DNA of 24,532 bases from an uncultured Coriobacteriaceae bacterium (GTDB taxonomy: Bacteria > Actinomycetota > Coriobacteriia > Coriobacteriales > Eggerthellaceae). Below, one piece after another: positions 1 to 7,272 of the stretch. Below the pieces are notes generated by a model. The model worked only from the letters and a program-made list of their open reading frames with translations, ran no database searches and had not been told where the DNA came from. The stretch is from NCBI GenBank assembly GCA_900539675.1, contig UQDJ01000026.1:1-24532 (forward strand), read 5' to 3'. Position 1 is the first letter of the stretch; the number at the start of each line of letters is the position of its first letter. Position numbers and translations under genes: made by a program.

Positions 1-195
1 AAACACTACGCCTAACCCTGCAAGAGCAATAGCACCTACGTCTCCGGTAAGTTCATAGGCGCCTATAAAGGCATACGGGCTCATGATGAACTGCAGGGCG
101 CATTGGATATTGACAAAAAATACGATGCAAAACGCGATACGGGCAACCCAGGCTGCCCGTTTTACATAGTTCGCATATTTGGATTTTGACTGCAC
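1..195 (-). CDS. Uncharacterised small membrane protein (5' part only)
   Basis: This is the N-terminal 65 codons of a minus-strand gene that runs off the left edge. I chose the GTG start at 195-193 because an AGAGG ribosome-binding site lies seven bases upstream and the frame stays open to the window edge. The first about 13 residues are basic (KSKYANYVKR). A hydrophobic helix follows at about residues 14-36, then a short loop (SPYAFIGAYELTG) and the start of a second helix. The pattern fits a small multi-helix inner-membrane protein, but I do not recognise the family with certainty and propose no function. It is downstream of the flavodiiron protein gene on the same strand, 75 bases away, so co-transcription is possible. 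An ATG-started frame at 241-53 overlaps it in another register and looks like a shadow. Confidence 0.6.
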   Translation of the reverse strand, partial: MQSKSKYANYVKRAAWVARIAFCIVFFVNIQCALQFIMSPYAFIGAYELTGDVGAIALAGLGVVF

Positions 196-270
196 GGTTT
201 CGCCTCTTAATTGGCTTGCGTATCTGTGTTACTAAACTCACAGAGTGCGTGAATCATCGTCTTACAGAAT

Positions 271-1428
271 CTATTTTAGTTCTGCTATCAGCTTTGTGGT
301 GAGTGCATCCAGTTCGCTTTGAGATTCTGCATTTACCGAGCCTCTAATAGTGGTTTCTTCATCCATAAACGTTATATTCGTACAGTTTTCCAAAAGAGCC
401 TTCATCGTTTTAGTGGCGCTTGGAGCCCACGTACCGTTCTGGATGAAACCAACGGTGCGCTTCTGGTATTTCTTTTCTTCGAGATCTTGCAAGAAATTGC
501 GCATGAAGGGGAATACACCACCGTTGTAGGATGAAGCAGCGCATATCATATGAGAGAAGCGAAACGCGTCGGCAACAGCTTGTGCTTCATCGCAGCGTGC
601 CAGATCTTGAACAACGACCTGTATGCCTTGCTTGCGCAAAGTTTCTGCCAACTTGAGGGCCGCCTTTGCTGTGTGGCCATAGATGGAAGCGTAGGCGATT
701 AATACACCACGCTGTTCAGGTTCATAGGCAGACCAGGTTTTGTAAGCATCCATATAATGGTCAAGCATGTCCTCTAATACCGGGCCGTGCAAAGGACGAA
801 TCATCTGGATGTCAAAGGGTTCAAGCTTTTTGAACATCATTTGGACTTGTTTGCCATAGGGGGCAACAATGCCAAAGTAATAGCGACGTGCTTCAGCAGC
901 CCAAAGTAGGTCAACATCAAGAGCGCCAAACTGACCAAAGGCATCTGCGGAATACAGGCACTTATCAAATGAATCGTAGGAGAGCATAACTTCAGGCCAG
1001 TGCACCATGGGGGCAAAAACAAAGGTAAGGGTGTGTTCGCCAAGCTCAAGCGTATCGCCGTTTTTGACTATCATGTTTTCGGCAGGGTAGTCCGTACCGA
1101 AATAGTTGGTTACCATAGAATCGCTCTTTGCATTTAAAACAATGGTGGCGTTGGGGTAAGCCTTCATGAAGGCATTGATGGAGCCAGAATGGTCAGGCTC
1201 CATGTGCGATACCACTAAATAATCGGGGGATTTACCATCACACGCTGCAGCAATTTGGTCCAGCCATTCATCAGCAAAGTGAGCATCAACGCTGTCCATG
1301 ACCGCAATTTTTTCATCTTTGATGACATATGAGTTATACGACATACCATTAGGCACTTTGAACTGACCTTCAAATAAGTCGATCTCGTGATCGTTAACCC
1401 CGACATATAGTACTTCTGAAGCGCTCAT
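271..1428 (-). CDS. Flavodiiron protein (A-type flavoprotein, O2/NO reductase)
   Basis: A 385-residue protein with the two-domain core of flavodiiron proteins. Residues about 1-235 are a metallo-beta-lactamase-like domain carrying the diiron ligand set: H75, E77, D79 and H80 in the HMEPDHSGS motif, H143 in MVHWPE, D162 in SADAFG and H214 in RPLHGP. Residues about 242-385 are a flavodoxin-like FMN domain that starts at VLIAYASIYGHTAKAA. Members of this family reduce O2 to water, or NO to N2O, in the cytoplasm and protect anaerobes. The electron donor is usually a rubredoxin or a flavoreductase, and neither is encoded nearby. The start is supported by an AGGAGG ribosome-binding site 8 bases upstream. 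No extra C-terminal rubredoxin or reductase domain is present, so this is the minimal class. Whether O2 or NO is the substrate cannot be told from the sequence. Confidence 0.93.
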   Translation of the reverse strand: MSASEVLYVGVNDHEIDLFEGQFKVPNGMSYNSYVIKDEKIAVMDSVDAHFADEWLDQIAAACDGKSPDYLVVSHMEPDHSGSINAFMKAYPNATIVLNAKSDSMVTNYFGTDYPAENMIVKNGDTLELGEHTLTFVFAPMVHWPEVMLSYDSFDKCLYSADAFGQFGALDVDLLWAAEARRYYFGIVAPYGKQVQMMFKKLEPFDIQMIRPLHGPVLEDMLDHYMDAYKTWSAYEPEQRGVLIAYASIYGHTAKAALKLAETLRKQGIQVVVQDLARCDEAQAVADAFRFSHMICAASSYNGGVFPFMRNFLQDLEEKKYQKRTVGFIQNGTWAPSATKTMKALLENCTNITFMDEETTIRGSVNAESQSELDALTTKLIAELK

Positions 1429-1488
1429 AAATATGCCTCCTAGCTGGGAATGCTATCGAAATTAGCGGTAACTATGTCTAGATATATC

Positions 1489-1565
1489 TTACTGCATCGT
1501 GATTCTAGCCGTGCTTACTGCATCACGATTTTAGCCGGGCTTTTACATCGCTATTTTAGCTGTGC
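1489..1565. repeat. Three tandem 26-base repeat units ending in the dtd stop codon
   Basis: Units lie at 1489-1514, 1515-1540 and 1541-1565. The first two are nearly identical and share TTACTGCATC at the start, TAGCCG near the end and a final GC. The third is one base shorter and more divergent but keeps ACATCG and TTTTAGC. The third unit covers the dtd stop codon (1556-1558) and its last two sense codons. The units fill most of the gap between the dtd end and the flavodiiron promoter region. No obvious inverted repeat or T-tract suggests a terminator. Confidence 0.8.
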
Positions 1566-2020
1566 ATGTGGGGAAACAGTTCTTCGGTATCGAGCCATAA
1601 GGTGAATGGCCCGTCATTGACAATATGTAGCTTCATCATGGCGCCAAACCAGCCCGCCTTGATGGGAACATCTGACTTACTAGCACAGTATAAAAAGTGG
1701 TTATAGAGCTCTTCTGCCAAACTGGGTGAGGCGCTTTTGGTAAAGGATGGTCGATTGCCTTTCTTGCAATCGGCATACAGAGTGAACTGTGACACTATGA
1801 GCGCTGAACCTCCTACATCACTAAGGGATTGATTGGTTTTGCCTTGGGTATCTTCGAAAATACGCAGTTTATAGATTTCGTTCCACAGTGCTTCGACAAT
1901 TTCTTTAGTATCGGTGGGGCCAACGCCTAGTAGAATACAAAACCCTTTCTCAATCGATTGTGTTGTAGCGTCAGGCGCTGAAACAGATGCGTGGGTAACG
2001 CGCTGGATTAAAGCTCGCAT
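1556..2020 (-). CDS. dtd: D-aminoacyl-tRNA deacylase
   Basis: A 154-residue protein matching DTD throughout. It removes D-amino acids wrongly attached to tRNA and so recycles tRNA in the cytoplasm. The two signature motifs are present: SQFTL at residues 77-81 (the active-site strand) and NDGPFT at 135-140 (the Gly-Pro motif region). The N-terminus MRALIQRVTHASV is typical of the family. The frame is open 38 codons further upstream, but the start at 2020-2018 is preferred because it matches the family N-terminus and has an AGAGGA ribosome-binding site 8 bases before it; the upstream extension has neither. The length equals the usual 145-155 residues. It is divergent from the thioesterase gene, with starts about 130 bases apart. 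Its stop codon lies inside a tandem repeat. Confidence 0.95.
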   Translation of the reverse strand: MRALIQRVTHASVSAPDATTQSIEKGFCILLGVGPTDTKEIVEALWNEIYKLRIFEDTQGKTNQSLSDVGGSALIVSQFTLYADCKKGNRPSFTKSASPSLAEELYNHFLYCASKSDVPIKAGWFGAMMKLHIVNDGPFTLWLDTEELFPHMHS

Positions 2021-2153
2021 ATACGTTCCTCTTTCGTGTGTTGTATGACCTGTCCTGTCTGGTGCGGTGACGATGAATTTTTGCTCGGGCTTTACGGTAT
2101 CATGACTGCATGTACAAATCATTGGATAAAGCATCCGGATGGGGAGGGTGCAT

Positions 2154-2591
2154 ATGTCTGAGCTGAATCCTATTACTGATCCGAAAATCTTGGCGTATCT
2201 TGAAGATGATGTAGTTGATATTCGCGGATTTGATCGGTGCGAATTGCGCGAAGCTCACGAAGGAAAGTTTGTTTTACGAGCGTATCCGGCTCTCGATTGC
2301 GCGAACAATGTGGGAAGTGTTCACGGAGGCTTTCTACTAGCACTTGTTGATGTGGTGGGAACTGCCACGGTTGACACCTTGGGCGTTGAAAATGTAACGA
2401 TGTCGGTTAATGCGAACTACCTGCGTCCGGCATTTTGTGATGATGAATACTTAGATGTTGTTGGCAGTGTTCTTAAGGCGGGAAAACGCATTGTGCTTAC
2501 CGAGGTTGAAATAATCCGTCCTGATGGACAGCTGGTAGTAAAAGCAACGGTAACGGTATCTCTTACCGGACAGAAGATCATAGATCTATAG
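2154..2591 (+). CDS. PaaI-type hotdog-fold thioesterase
   Basis: A 145-residue single hotdog-domain protein of the PaaI/YbgC-like acyl-CoA thioesterase group. The family motif is visible at residues 51-66: NNVGSVHGG followed by a helix with LVD, where the Asn/His-Gly-Gly and the Asp (D66) are the usual catalytic and substrate-positioning residues. The C-terminal strands (ADGQ-like turn, then VVKATVTVSLTG) are also typical. The family hydrolyses aryl- or acyl-CoA thioesters, often as tetramers; the specific substrate cannot be inferred. The start is set at 2154 because GGGAGGG lies 6 bases before it. An upstream in-frame ATG at 2139 has no ribosome-binding site. The gene is divergent from dtd and sits 124 bases before dapL on the same strand. 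Confidence 0.85.
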   Translation: MSELNPITDPKILAYLEDDVVDIRGFDRCELREAHEGKFVLRAYPALDCANNVGSVHGGFLLALVDVVGTATVDTLGVENVTMSVNANYLRPAFCDDEYLDVVGSVLKAGKRIVLTEVEIIRPDGQLVVKATVTVSLTGQKIIDL

Positions 2592-2637
2592 CCATTTTTC
2601 GCAGGTATAGCGTTTAATTTTCTGTTACGACTTCGCC

Positions 2638-2667
2638 TTGTCATGGTTTGCTTCGATAAAGTATAGG
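2638..2667 (+). promoter_or_regulatory. Possible sigma-70-type promoter for dapL-queDECF
   Basis: TTGTCA (2638-2643) and TATAGG (2662-2667) are separated by 18 bases, about 50 bases before the dapL start. This is five of six matches for the -35 box and four of six for the -10. A second hexamer, TTGACA at 2669, lacks a good partner. It is a consensus match only. Confidence 0.4.
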
Positions 2668-2715
2668 TTTGACAAAGTGAACTTGCGTGTTAAATGAGGC
2701 GAAAGGGGAATCATC

Positions 2716-3951
2716 GTGGCGCATGTCAACGAGAATTATGCAAAGCTTCCAGGTAGCTATCTGTTTTCCGATATTGCTCATAGAGCTGCTGCATTTCAGG
2801 AAAAACATCCTGATGTTGAACTGATTAAGATGGGTATTGGTGATGTTACGCGTCCATTAGCTCCCGCTGTTATTGAAGCTATGCATGCTGCGGTAGACGA
2901 TATGGCTCACGTAGCAACATTTCACGGTTACGGCCCTGAACAGGGGTATGACTTTTTGCGTAGCGCTATTGCCCAGAACGATTTTAAAGATCGTGGCGTT
3001 GACATTGAAGACGATGAGATTTTTGTTTCCGATGGTGCAAAATCTGACTGTGGCAACATCGGCGATATTTTATCTATCAACAACAAAGTTGCTGTGTGTG
3101 ATCCCGTATATCCCGTGTATGTAGATACGAATGCTATGGCTGGTCGAGCGGGCGACTATGATGAAAAGGCCCAGGGGTGGACCAATATTTACTACATGCC
3201 TACGACTGCGGAAAATAATTTTGTTCCACAGGTTCCTACTGACGGTACAGTGCTGGATATTATCTATCTGTGCAGTCCCAATAACCCCACCGGCATGGTG
3301 CTCAACTATGATGAGCTTAAGACATGGGTTGATTATGCTAACGAGCATGAATCGCTCATTATGTTTGATGCTGCATACGAACGATTCATTACTGAAGAAG
3401 GTATTCCTCACTCCATCTTTGAAGTAGAAGGCGCCAAGACGTGCGCTATTGAATTTCGTTCGTTCTCTAAAACGGCAGGTTTTACGGGTGCTCGTTGTGG
3501 CTATACGGTAGTGCCAAAGGCGTTGGTGCGCGATGGCCAAAGCCTGAACGCTTTATGGAATCGTCGCCAGACCACCAAATTTAATGGTGCTTCGTATATC
3601 ATTCAGCGCGGTGCTTCTGCAATTTATACGCCTGAAGGCAAAAAGCAAGTTGAAGAAACACTTGATTACTATCGCACCAATGCGCGCGTGATCAAGGAAG
3701 GTCTTGAGCGAGCTGGCTTCGAGGTGTTTGGCGCGGTGAACAGTCCCTATGTGTGGTGCAAAGCACCTGATGATTTGAGCTCATGGGATTTGTTCACGCT
3801 TTTGTTGGAGCAGGGGCACGTGATTACCACTCCGGGAGCTGGTTTTGGCCCATCCGGTGAAGGGTACATCCGCCTTTCTGCTTTTGGTGATGCGAAGGCA
3901 ACCAAGGAAGGCGTAGCTCGTATTGAAAAGGCTATGGCATCAAGGAAATAA
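2716..3951 (+). CDS. dapL: LL-diaminopimelate aminotransferase
   Basis: A 411-residue class I/II PLP aminotransferase matching DapL along its length, including the N-terminal NENYAKLPGSYLFSDI segment. DapL converts tetrahydrodipicolinate and glutamate directly to LL-diaminopimelate and 2-oxoglutarate, bypassing the acylated route to lysine and meso-DAP. Visible motifs are FHGYGPEQGY near residue 69, SPNNPTG at 187-193, the Asp/Tyr cofactor contacts in FDAAYE (217-222), and SFSKTAGFTGARCGY with the PLP lysine K252. The start is a GTG with a GAAAGGGGA ribosome-binding site six bases upstream. The queD start follows the stop by only four bases, so the two are almost surely co-transcribed. No other lysine-pathway gene is in the window. 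Confidence 0.95.
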   Translation: MAHVNENYAKLPGSYLFSDIAHRAAAFQEKHPDVELIKMGIGDVTRPLAPAVIEAMHAAVDDMAHVATFHGYGPEQGYDFLRSAIAQNDFKDRGVDIEDDEIFVSDGAKSDCGNIGDILSINNKVAVCDPVYPVYVDTNAMAGRAGDYDEKAQGWTNIYYMPTTAENNFVPQVPTDGTVLDIIYLCSPNNPTGMVLNYDELKTWVDYANEHESLIMFDAAYERFITEEGIPHSIFEVEGAKTCAIEFRSFSKTAGFTGARCGYTVVPKALVRDGQSLNALWNRRQTTKFNGASYIIQRGASAIYTPEGKKQVEETLDYYRTNARVIKEGLERAGFEVFGAVNSPYVWCKAPDDLSSWDLFTLLLEQGHVITTPGAGFGPSGEGYIRLSAFGDAKATKEGVARIEKAMASRK

Positions 3952-3955
3952 CGAT

Positions 3956-4384
3956 ATGTATGGTTTGAAGACTGAAAGCAGTTTCGATGCTGCTCATTTC
4001 TTAACTGATTATCACGGAAAGTGTGAAAATCTCCACGGTCATCGCTGGCGTGTAGTGGCATATTTGGGGCAGAAAGAGCTGTGCAAAGAGGGCACCCATA
4101 AGGACATGGTGCTTGATTTTGGTATCTTTAAGAGTGCGGTGCGTCAATTGACTGAAGAACTGGATCATTCTTTTTTGGTAGAAGAAGGATCACTTATGCC
4201 TGAAACGCTGGCTTGTTTGGAGAAAGAAGGCTTTGTACTTTCCATGCTGCCGTTTCGTACCACGGCGGAAAACTTGGCTCGTTATTTCTATCAGCGCTTA
4301 GAGCAGCAGGATCTGCCGGTTGCAATGATCGAGGTGTATGAAACGCCGAATAATTGTGCAATCTATTACGGCGAGACGGCGTAG
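3956..4384 (+). CDS. queD: 6-carboxy-5,6,7,8-tetrahydropterin synthase
   Basis: A 142-residue member of the PTPS/QueD family, which converts dihydroneopterin triphosphate to 6-carboxytetrahydropterin, the first committed step to 7-deazaguanines. The zinc ligands H14, H27 and H29 and the catalytic C23 are in the segment FDAAHFLTDYHGKCENLHGH. The second half carries VLDFGIFK, the LDHSFL catalytic Asp-His motif and the pterin-anchoring Glu in EVYETPNN. I place the start at 3956, after the dapL stop, because the family N-terminus begins there and AAGGA lies upstream within the end of dapL. A longer frame from 3923 would overlap dapL. The protein is slightly longer than the roughly 120-residue E. 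coli enzyme, which is common in this subgroup. The stop codon is inside a 16-base tandem repeat. Confidence 0.93.
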   Translation: MYGLKTESSFDAAHFLTDYHGKCENLHGHRWRVVAYLGQKELCKEGTHKDMVLDFGIFKSAVRQLTEELDHSFLVEEGSLMPETLACLEKEGFVLSMLPFRTTAENLARYFYQRLEQQDLPVAMIEVYETPNNCAIYYGETA

Positions 4385-4442
4385 GAATATAACAGCGTAG
4401 GAATAAAACGACGGCAGAAATAGACGGCGTAGGAAGTCTTAT
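4379..4442 (+). repeat. Four 16-base tandem repeats linking the queD stop to the queE ribosome-binding site
   Basis: GCGTAGGAA occurs at 4379-4387, 4395-4403 and 4427-4435, that is, at exact multiples of 16 bases, with a decayed copy (ACGGCAGAA) in the missing register at 4411-4419. The first unit contains the queD TAG stop. The last supplies the AGGAAG Shine-Dalgarno sequence for queE. Each intact unit therefore holds a TAG and an AGGAA element. Confidence 0.8.
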
Positions 4443-4444
4443 TT

Positions 4445-5176
4445 ATGAGCAATTCATCGGCAATCGTGCCGGTAGTCGAAAAATTCGTATCTATAAATGG
4501 TGAGGGGCTGCGAGCGGGAAGGCTCGCAGCCTTTATTCGCACGCCTGGCTGTAATTTATCCTGCTTGTGGTGCGATACGATGTGGGCCAATGAATCGGGT
4601 TGTGAGCGTGAGTATTTCAGTGTAGAGAGTCTGGTTACCTGGGTGGCTACAACACCAGCATCATGCGTAACACTAACCGGTGGAGAACCAACTCTGCAGC
4701 GTGGTTTGCCGGCACTGATTGAAGCGCTCTATCTATCAAATGAGTGGGGTGCAGCGGATCCGCGCGTTATTGAAATAGAAACGAATGGCGCCGTCGATCT
4801 GGCCGAGTTAAATGCTTTGCGCCATCGTTTGGATAAATCTCACACCCTGTTGTCTGCGCAGGTCGCCTTTACTGTTGACTGTAAGTTACCAACAAGCGGC
4901 ATGTTTGAATATATGTGTGATGAGAATTATGCTTGTTTGCGTGAGGGTGACACAGTGAAGTTTGTTATCGGCTCGATTGATGATTTGCACTGCGCTAAGC
5001 GTGTTATAAACACGTATGACTTATGCAATAAGGCACAGGTGCTCTTCAGTCCGGTTTTTGGACAGATAGATCCAGTTCAGATAGTGAAATTTATGGAAGA
5101 TCAGCGTCTTTCGCAAGTTCGCTTGCAGTTGCAGCTCCACAAAATCATATGGCCTCATCAGGACAAAGGGGTATAA
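4445..5176 (+). CDS. queE: 7-carboxy-7-deazaguanine synthase (radical SAM)
   Basis: A 243-residue radical SAM enzyme that rearranges 6-carboxytetrahydropterin to 7-carboxy-7-deazaguanine. The [4Fe-4S] cysteines C36, C40 and C43 form the standard CxxxCxxC in TPGCNLSCLWCDT, and the SAM-contact GGEP is at 79-82. The substrate-shell segment SINGEGLRAG at 17-25 is also typical of QueE. The start at 4445 follows an AGGAAG ribosome-binding site about nine bases away, supplied by the last tandem repeat unit. The queC start lies five bases after the stop. The middle part (residues about 105-165) is longer than in the smallest QueE proteins, but all key residues are present. A very stable hairpin lies within codons 21-29. 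Confidence 0.94.
   Translation: MSNSSAIVPVVEKFVSINGEGLRAGRLAAFIRTPGCNLSCLWCDTMWANESGCEREYFSVESLVTWVATTPASCVTLTGGEPTLQRGLPALIEALYLSNEWGAADPRVIEIETNGAVDLAELNALRHRLDKSHTLLSAQVAFTVDCKLPTSGMFEYMCDENYACLREGDTVKFVIGSIDDLHCAKRVINTYDLCNKAQVLFSPVFGQIDPVQIVKFMEDQRLSQVRLQLQLHKIIWPHQDKGV
4506..4537 (+). other. Terminator-like hairpin inside queE
   Basis: GGCTGCGAGC (4506-4515) and GCTCGCAGCC (4522-4531) form a perfect 10-base-pair, GC-rich stem with a GGGAAG loop, followed directly by TTTATT. It lies about 60 bases into queE and encodes ordinary QueE residues, so it may be incidental or may cause pausing or partial termination. Confidence 0.6.
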
Positions 5177-5181
5177 GAAAT

Positions 5182-5919
5182 ATGGCAGAAACTGATAAGA
5201 CTTCAAAAAAGGCGCAAGAAAAGCTTTCTCGTGCTTTAGTGTTGTGTTCTGGTGGCGTGGACTCTACCACGTTGCTTGCGATGGCTGTTGAAAAGTATGG
5301 TGCTTCGCAGGTGTATGCACTCAGTATTTCCTATGGCCAGCGTCATGCTAAAGAGCTAAAGGCTGCTCAAGCGGTTGCTCACTACTATGGCGTTGAACAG
5401 CGCTTCTGCGATCTGACTGCAATCTTTCGCGATAGTAACTGCTCACTTCTGTCGCATTCTGATGAAGAAATTCCTGAAGAGAGCTATGCCGAACAGTTGA
5501 AAGAATCGGATGGTGCTCCGGTTAGCACGTATGTACCCTTTCGCAATGGGTTGTTTCTTTCGGCCGCTGCTTCGATGGCGCTATCTTTGGATTGCAGCGT
5601 GTTATATTATGGCGCCCATCACGATGATTGGGCAGGCAATGCCTATCCTGACTGCTCTAAGGAATTCGTGGATGCCATGAATCATGCCATTGTCGAAGGC
5701 ACAGGTGGTCTGTTGCATATGGAGGCTCCCTTTGTGATGTGGTCAAAGGCTGACATCGTAAAACGCGGTTTAGAACTTAAGGTTCCCTATGAACTTACCT
5801 GGTCGTGTTATGAAGGTGGCGAATATCCCTGTGAAGTATGCGCAACCTGTATCGATCGAGCACGTGCATTTGAGGCTAATGGGGTAGTTGATCCCTTGTT
5901 GATTGCTAAGGCAAAGTGA
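5182..5919 (+). CDS. queC: 7-cyano-7-deazaguanine synthase
   Basis: A 245-residue ATP-dependent ligase of the PP-loop family that turns 7-carboxy-7-deazaguanine and ammonia into preQ0. The PP-loop SGGVDST is at residues 23-29 and ISYGQRH follows at about 49-55. The STYVPFRNG and GAHHDDWAGNAYPDC segments are family hallmarks. A C-terminal zinc site has four cysteines, C209, C217, C220 and C223, in SCYEGGEYPCEVCATC. The frame opens earlier, at 5149 inside queE, but the start at 5182 is preferred because AAAGGGG precedes it (about 10 bases) and it falls just after the queE stop. It is the third gene of the queDECF series. An N-terminal extension of about 15 charged residues precedes the conserved core. 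Confidence 0.94.
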   Translation: MAETDKTSKKAQEKLSRALVLCSGGVDSTTLLAMAVEKYGASQVYALSISYGQRHAKELKAAQAVAHYYGVEQRFCDLTAIFRDSNCSLLSHSDEEIPEESYAEQLKESDGAPVSTYVPFRNGLFLSAAASMALSLDCSVLYYGAHHDDWAGNAYPDCSKEFVDAMNHAIVEGTGGLLHMEAPFVMWSKADIVKRGLELKVPYELTWSCYEGGEYPCEVCATCIDRARAFEANGVVDPLLIAKAK

Positions 5920-5934
5920 CGAAAGGATTTAAAG

Positions 5935-6438
5935 ATGGATTGCGTATCGCGCAATACGGAAGAAGTGTCAGATCTGACGTTGTTGGGTAATCAACAGGTA
6001 TCTTATCCGGATGATTACGCACCTGAGGTGCTTGAAACTTTTATCAATAAGCATCAGGACAATGATTACTTCGTAAAATTCAATTGCCCGGAATTCACCA
6101 GCTTGTGCCCTATTACCGGTCAGCCTGACTTTGCCACAATGTATATATCATATGTCCCTAACGTAAACATGGTGGAGTCCAAAAGCCTCAAGTTATATCT
6201 GTTCAGCTTCCGTAATCACGGTGACTTTCATGAGGATTGTGTCAATATCATCATGAAGGATCTCATTGCGCTGATGGATCCAAAATATATTGAGGTATGG
6301 GGCAAGTTTACGCCTCGTGGCGGTATTTCTATTGATCCGTATTGTAACTATGGCATGCCTGATACGAAGTGGGAAAAGCTAGCCTGGGAACGTTTGTCCC
6401 ATCACGATATGTATCCTGAAAAGGTAGATAACCGCTAG
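5935..6438 (+). CDS. queF: preQ0 reductase (NADPH-dependent 7-cyano-7-deazaguanine reductase, unimodular type)
   Basis: A 167-residue enzyme that reduces the nitrile of preQ0 to the aminomethyl group of preQ1 with two NADPH. The catalytic cysteine C58 and acid D65 are in SLCPITGQPD. The NADPH/substrate motif ESKSLKLY is at 81-88, and the substrate-binding Glu (E100) is in HGDFHED. These align with the known C55, D62 and E97 of the B. subtilis type. The length is that of the short, single-domain class, not the duplicated E. coli class. The start is backed by AAAGGA about 8 bases upstream, 15 bases after queC. It is the last gene of the operon; the convergent yigZ-like gene ends 33 bases further on. 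The presence of queF means the product is preQ1 for queuosine, not preQ0-derived DNA modification. Confidence 0.95.
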   Translation: MDCVSRNTEEVSDLTLLGNQQVSYPDDYAPEVLETFINKHQDNDYFVKFNCPEFTSLCPITGQPDFATMYISYVPNVNMVESKSLKLYLFSFRNHGDFHEDCVNIIMKDLIALMDPKYIEVWGKFTPRGGISIDPYCNYGMPDTKWEKLAWERLSHHDMYPEKVDNR

Positions 6439-6471
6439 GACACCATTAGCTGTGTACACAGCAGAATCACA

Positions 6472-7101
6472 CTAGAACGCTGCGTTGTAAGGGTTGCTCA
6501 GGCGAATCTGTTCCTGGCCGCGACATAGTTCAGTGATGCGCTGTTTGAAAGGCTCTTCAGTTCCTTCCAGCATGCGAAATACCATCTTCACCTTATCGGT
6601 AAAATCGGTGGACAACGTGCGCGCGTTGCATTCTGCAGCAATGCGCACCACTTGATCGTATAAGGGGTAGGCAATCACGAGCGTAATATCCACGCAGCGA
6701 GAAATGGTAACGATATGAGCTGCATCGATGGCTTTTTGAGTTGCTTGAGTATACGCTCTGACCAAACCGCCAGTTCCTAAAAGGGTACCTCCAAAATATC
6801 GGGTAACTACAACGCAAATATCCGTCAGTTCGGCATGTTGAAGGGCTTGCAGGCTGGGCAGTCCCGCCGTTTTCTGAGGTTCACCATCATCGGAGTAGCG
6901 GATGCGTTCGGCTGAACCTTCGCCTCGTAACATATAAGCATATACATTATGGCGCGCCATACGATGTTCAGCTCGAATCAGTTCCAGATGTTCGAGTGCT
7001 TCTTCTTCGGTTTCCACATGAGCAAGGTTTGCAATAAAACGACTTTTCTTTTCTTCGATTTCTGCCTGAGCGCAGCCTTCAATAGTCTTATACGTGCTCA
7101 T
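6472..7101 (-). CDS. yigZ: YigZ/IMPACT family protein
   Basis: A 209-residue protein of the YigZ/IMPACT (UPF0029) family. The N-terminal domain (about 1-125) has the family signatures KKSRFIA near residue 17, YSDDGEPQKTAGLP and RYFGGTLLGTGGLVRAY. The rest is the smaller C-terminal alpha/beta domain. Bacterial YigZ has no firmly established biochemical role; eukaryotic IMPACT regulates Gcn2, and structural work suggests nucleic-acid or ribosome-related binding. The open frame extends 37 codons upstream, but MSTYKTIEG at 7101 fits the family N-terminus. An AAGGAG lies 12 bases before it, which is a longer spacing than usual. It is divergent from the rhomboid gene and convergent with queF. Confidence 0.9.
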   Translation of the reverse strand: MSTYKTIEGCAQAEIEEKKSRFIANLAHVETEEEALEHLELIRAEHRMARHNVYAYMLRGEGSAERIRYSDDGEPQKTAGLPSLQALQHAELTDICVVVTRYFGGTLLGTGGLVRAYTQATQKAIDAAHIVTISRCVDITLVIAYPLYDQVVRIAAECNARTLSTDFTDKVKMVFRMLEGTEEPFKQRITELCRGQEQIRLSNPYNAAF

Positions 7102-7272
7102 GGGTTGAATTAACTCCTTAGTGAGAGTTGGGATTATCTGATACGTTATTCTAAACAGAAAGCTTACTGTTAAACGATATGAATGTGCTTTGAACTTCGT
7201 GGTACGAATCAAACTACCATTTGTTTAAAATTACGGTATATATCTGTTGCTTGAAATGTGAGAAGGGTCAAC

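Noticed and set aside
224..243. TCTGTG...CACAGA hairpin after the flavodiiron gene
   Set aside because: Only six base pairs with an eight-base loop and no T-tract; too weak to call a terminator.
2592..2715. preQ1 riboswitch or other riboswitch upstream of dapL/queD
   Set aside because: I looked for a small H-type pseudoknot with an A-rich tail near the start codon and saw none, either before dapL or in the 4-base dapL-queD gap. A covariance-model search would settle it.
3070..3540. 156-codon open frame antisense to dapL
   Set aside because: It is entirely inside dapL, has no family resemblance and depends on the low stop-codon rate in that antisense register.
6449..6462. Perfect 14-base palindrome GCTGTGTACACAGC between queF and yigZ
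   Set aside because: It has no loop and no T-tract on either side, so it is a poor terminator. A single palindrome of this size in a convergent gap is not enough to call an operator.
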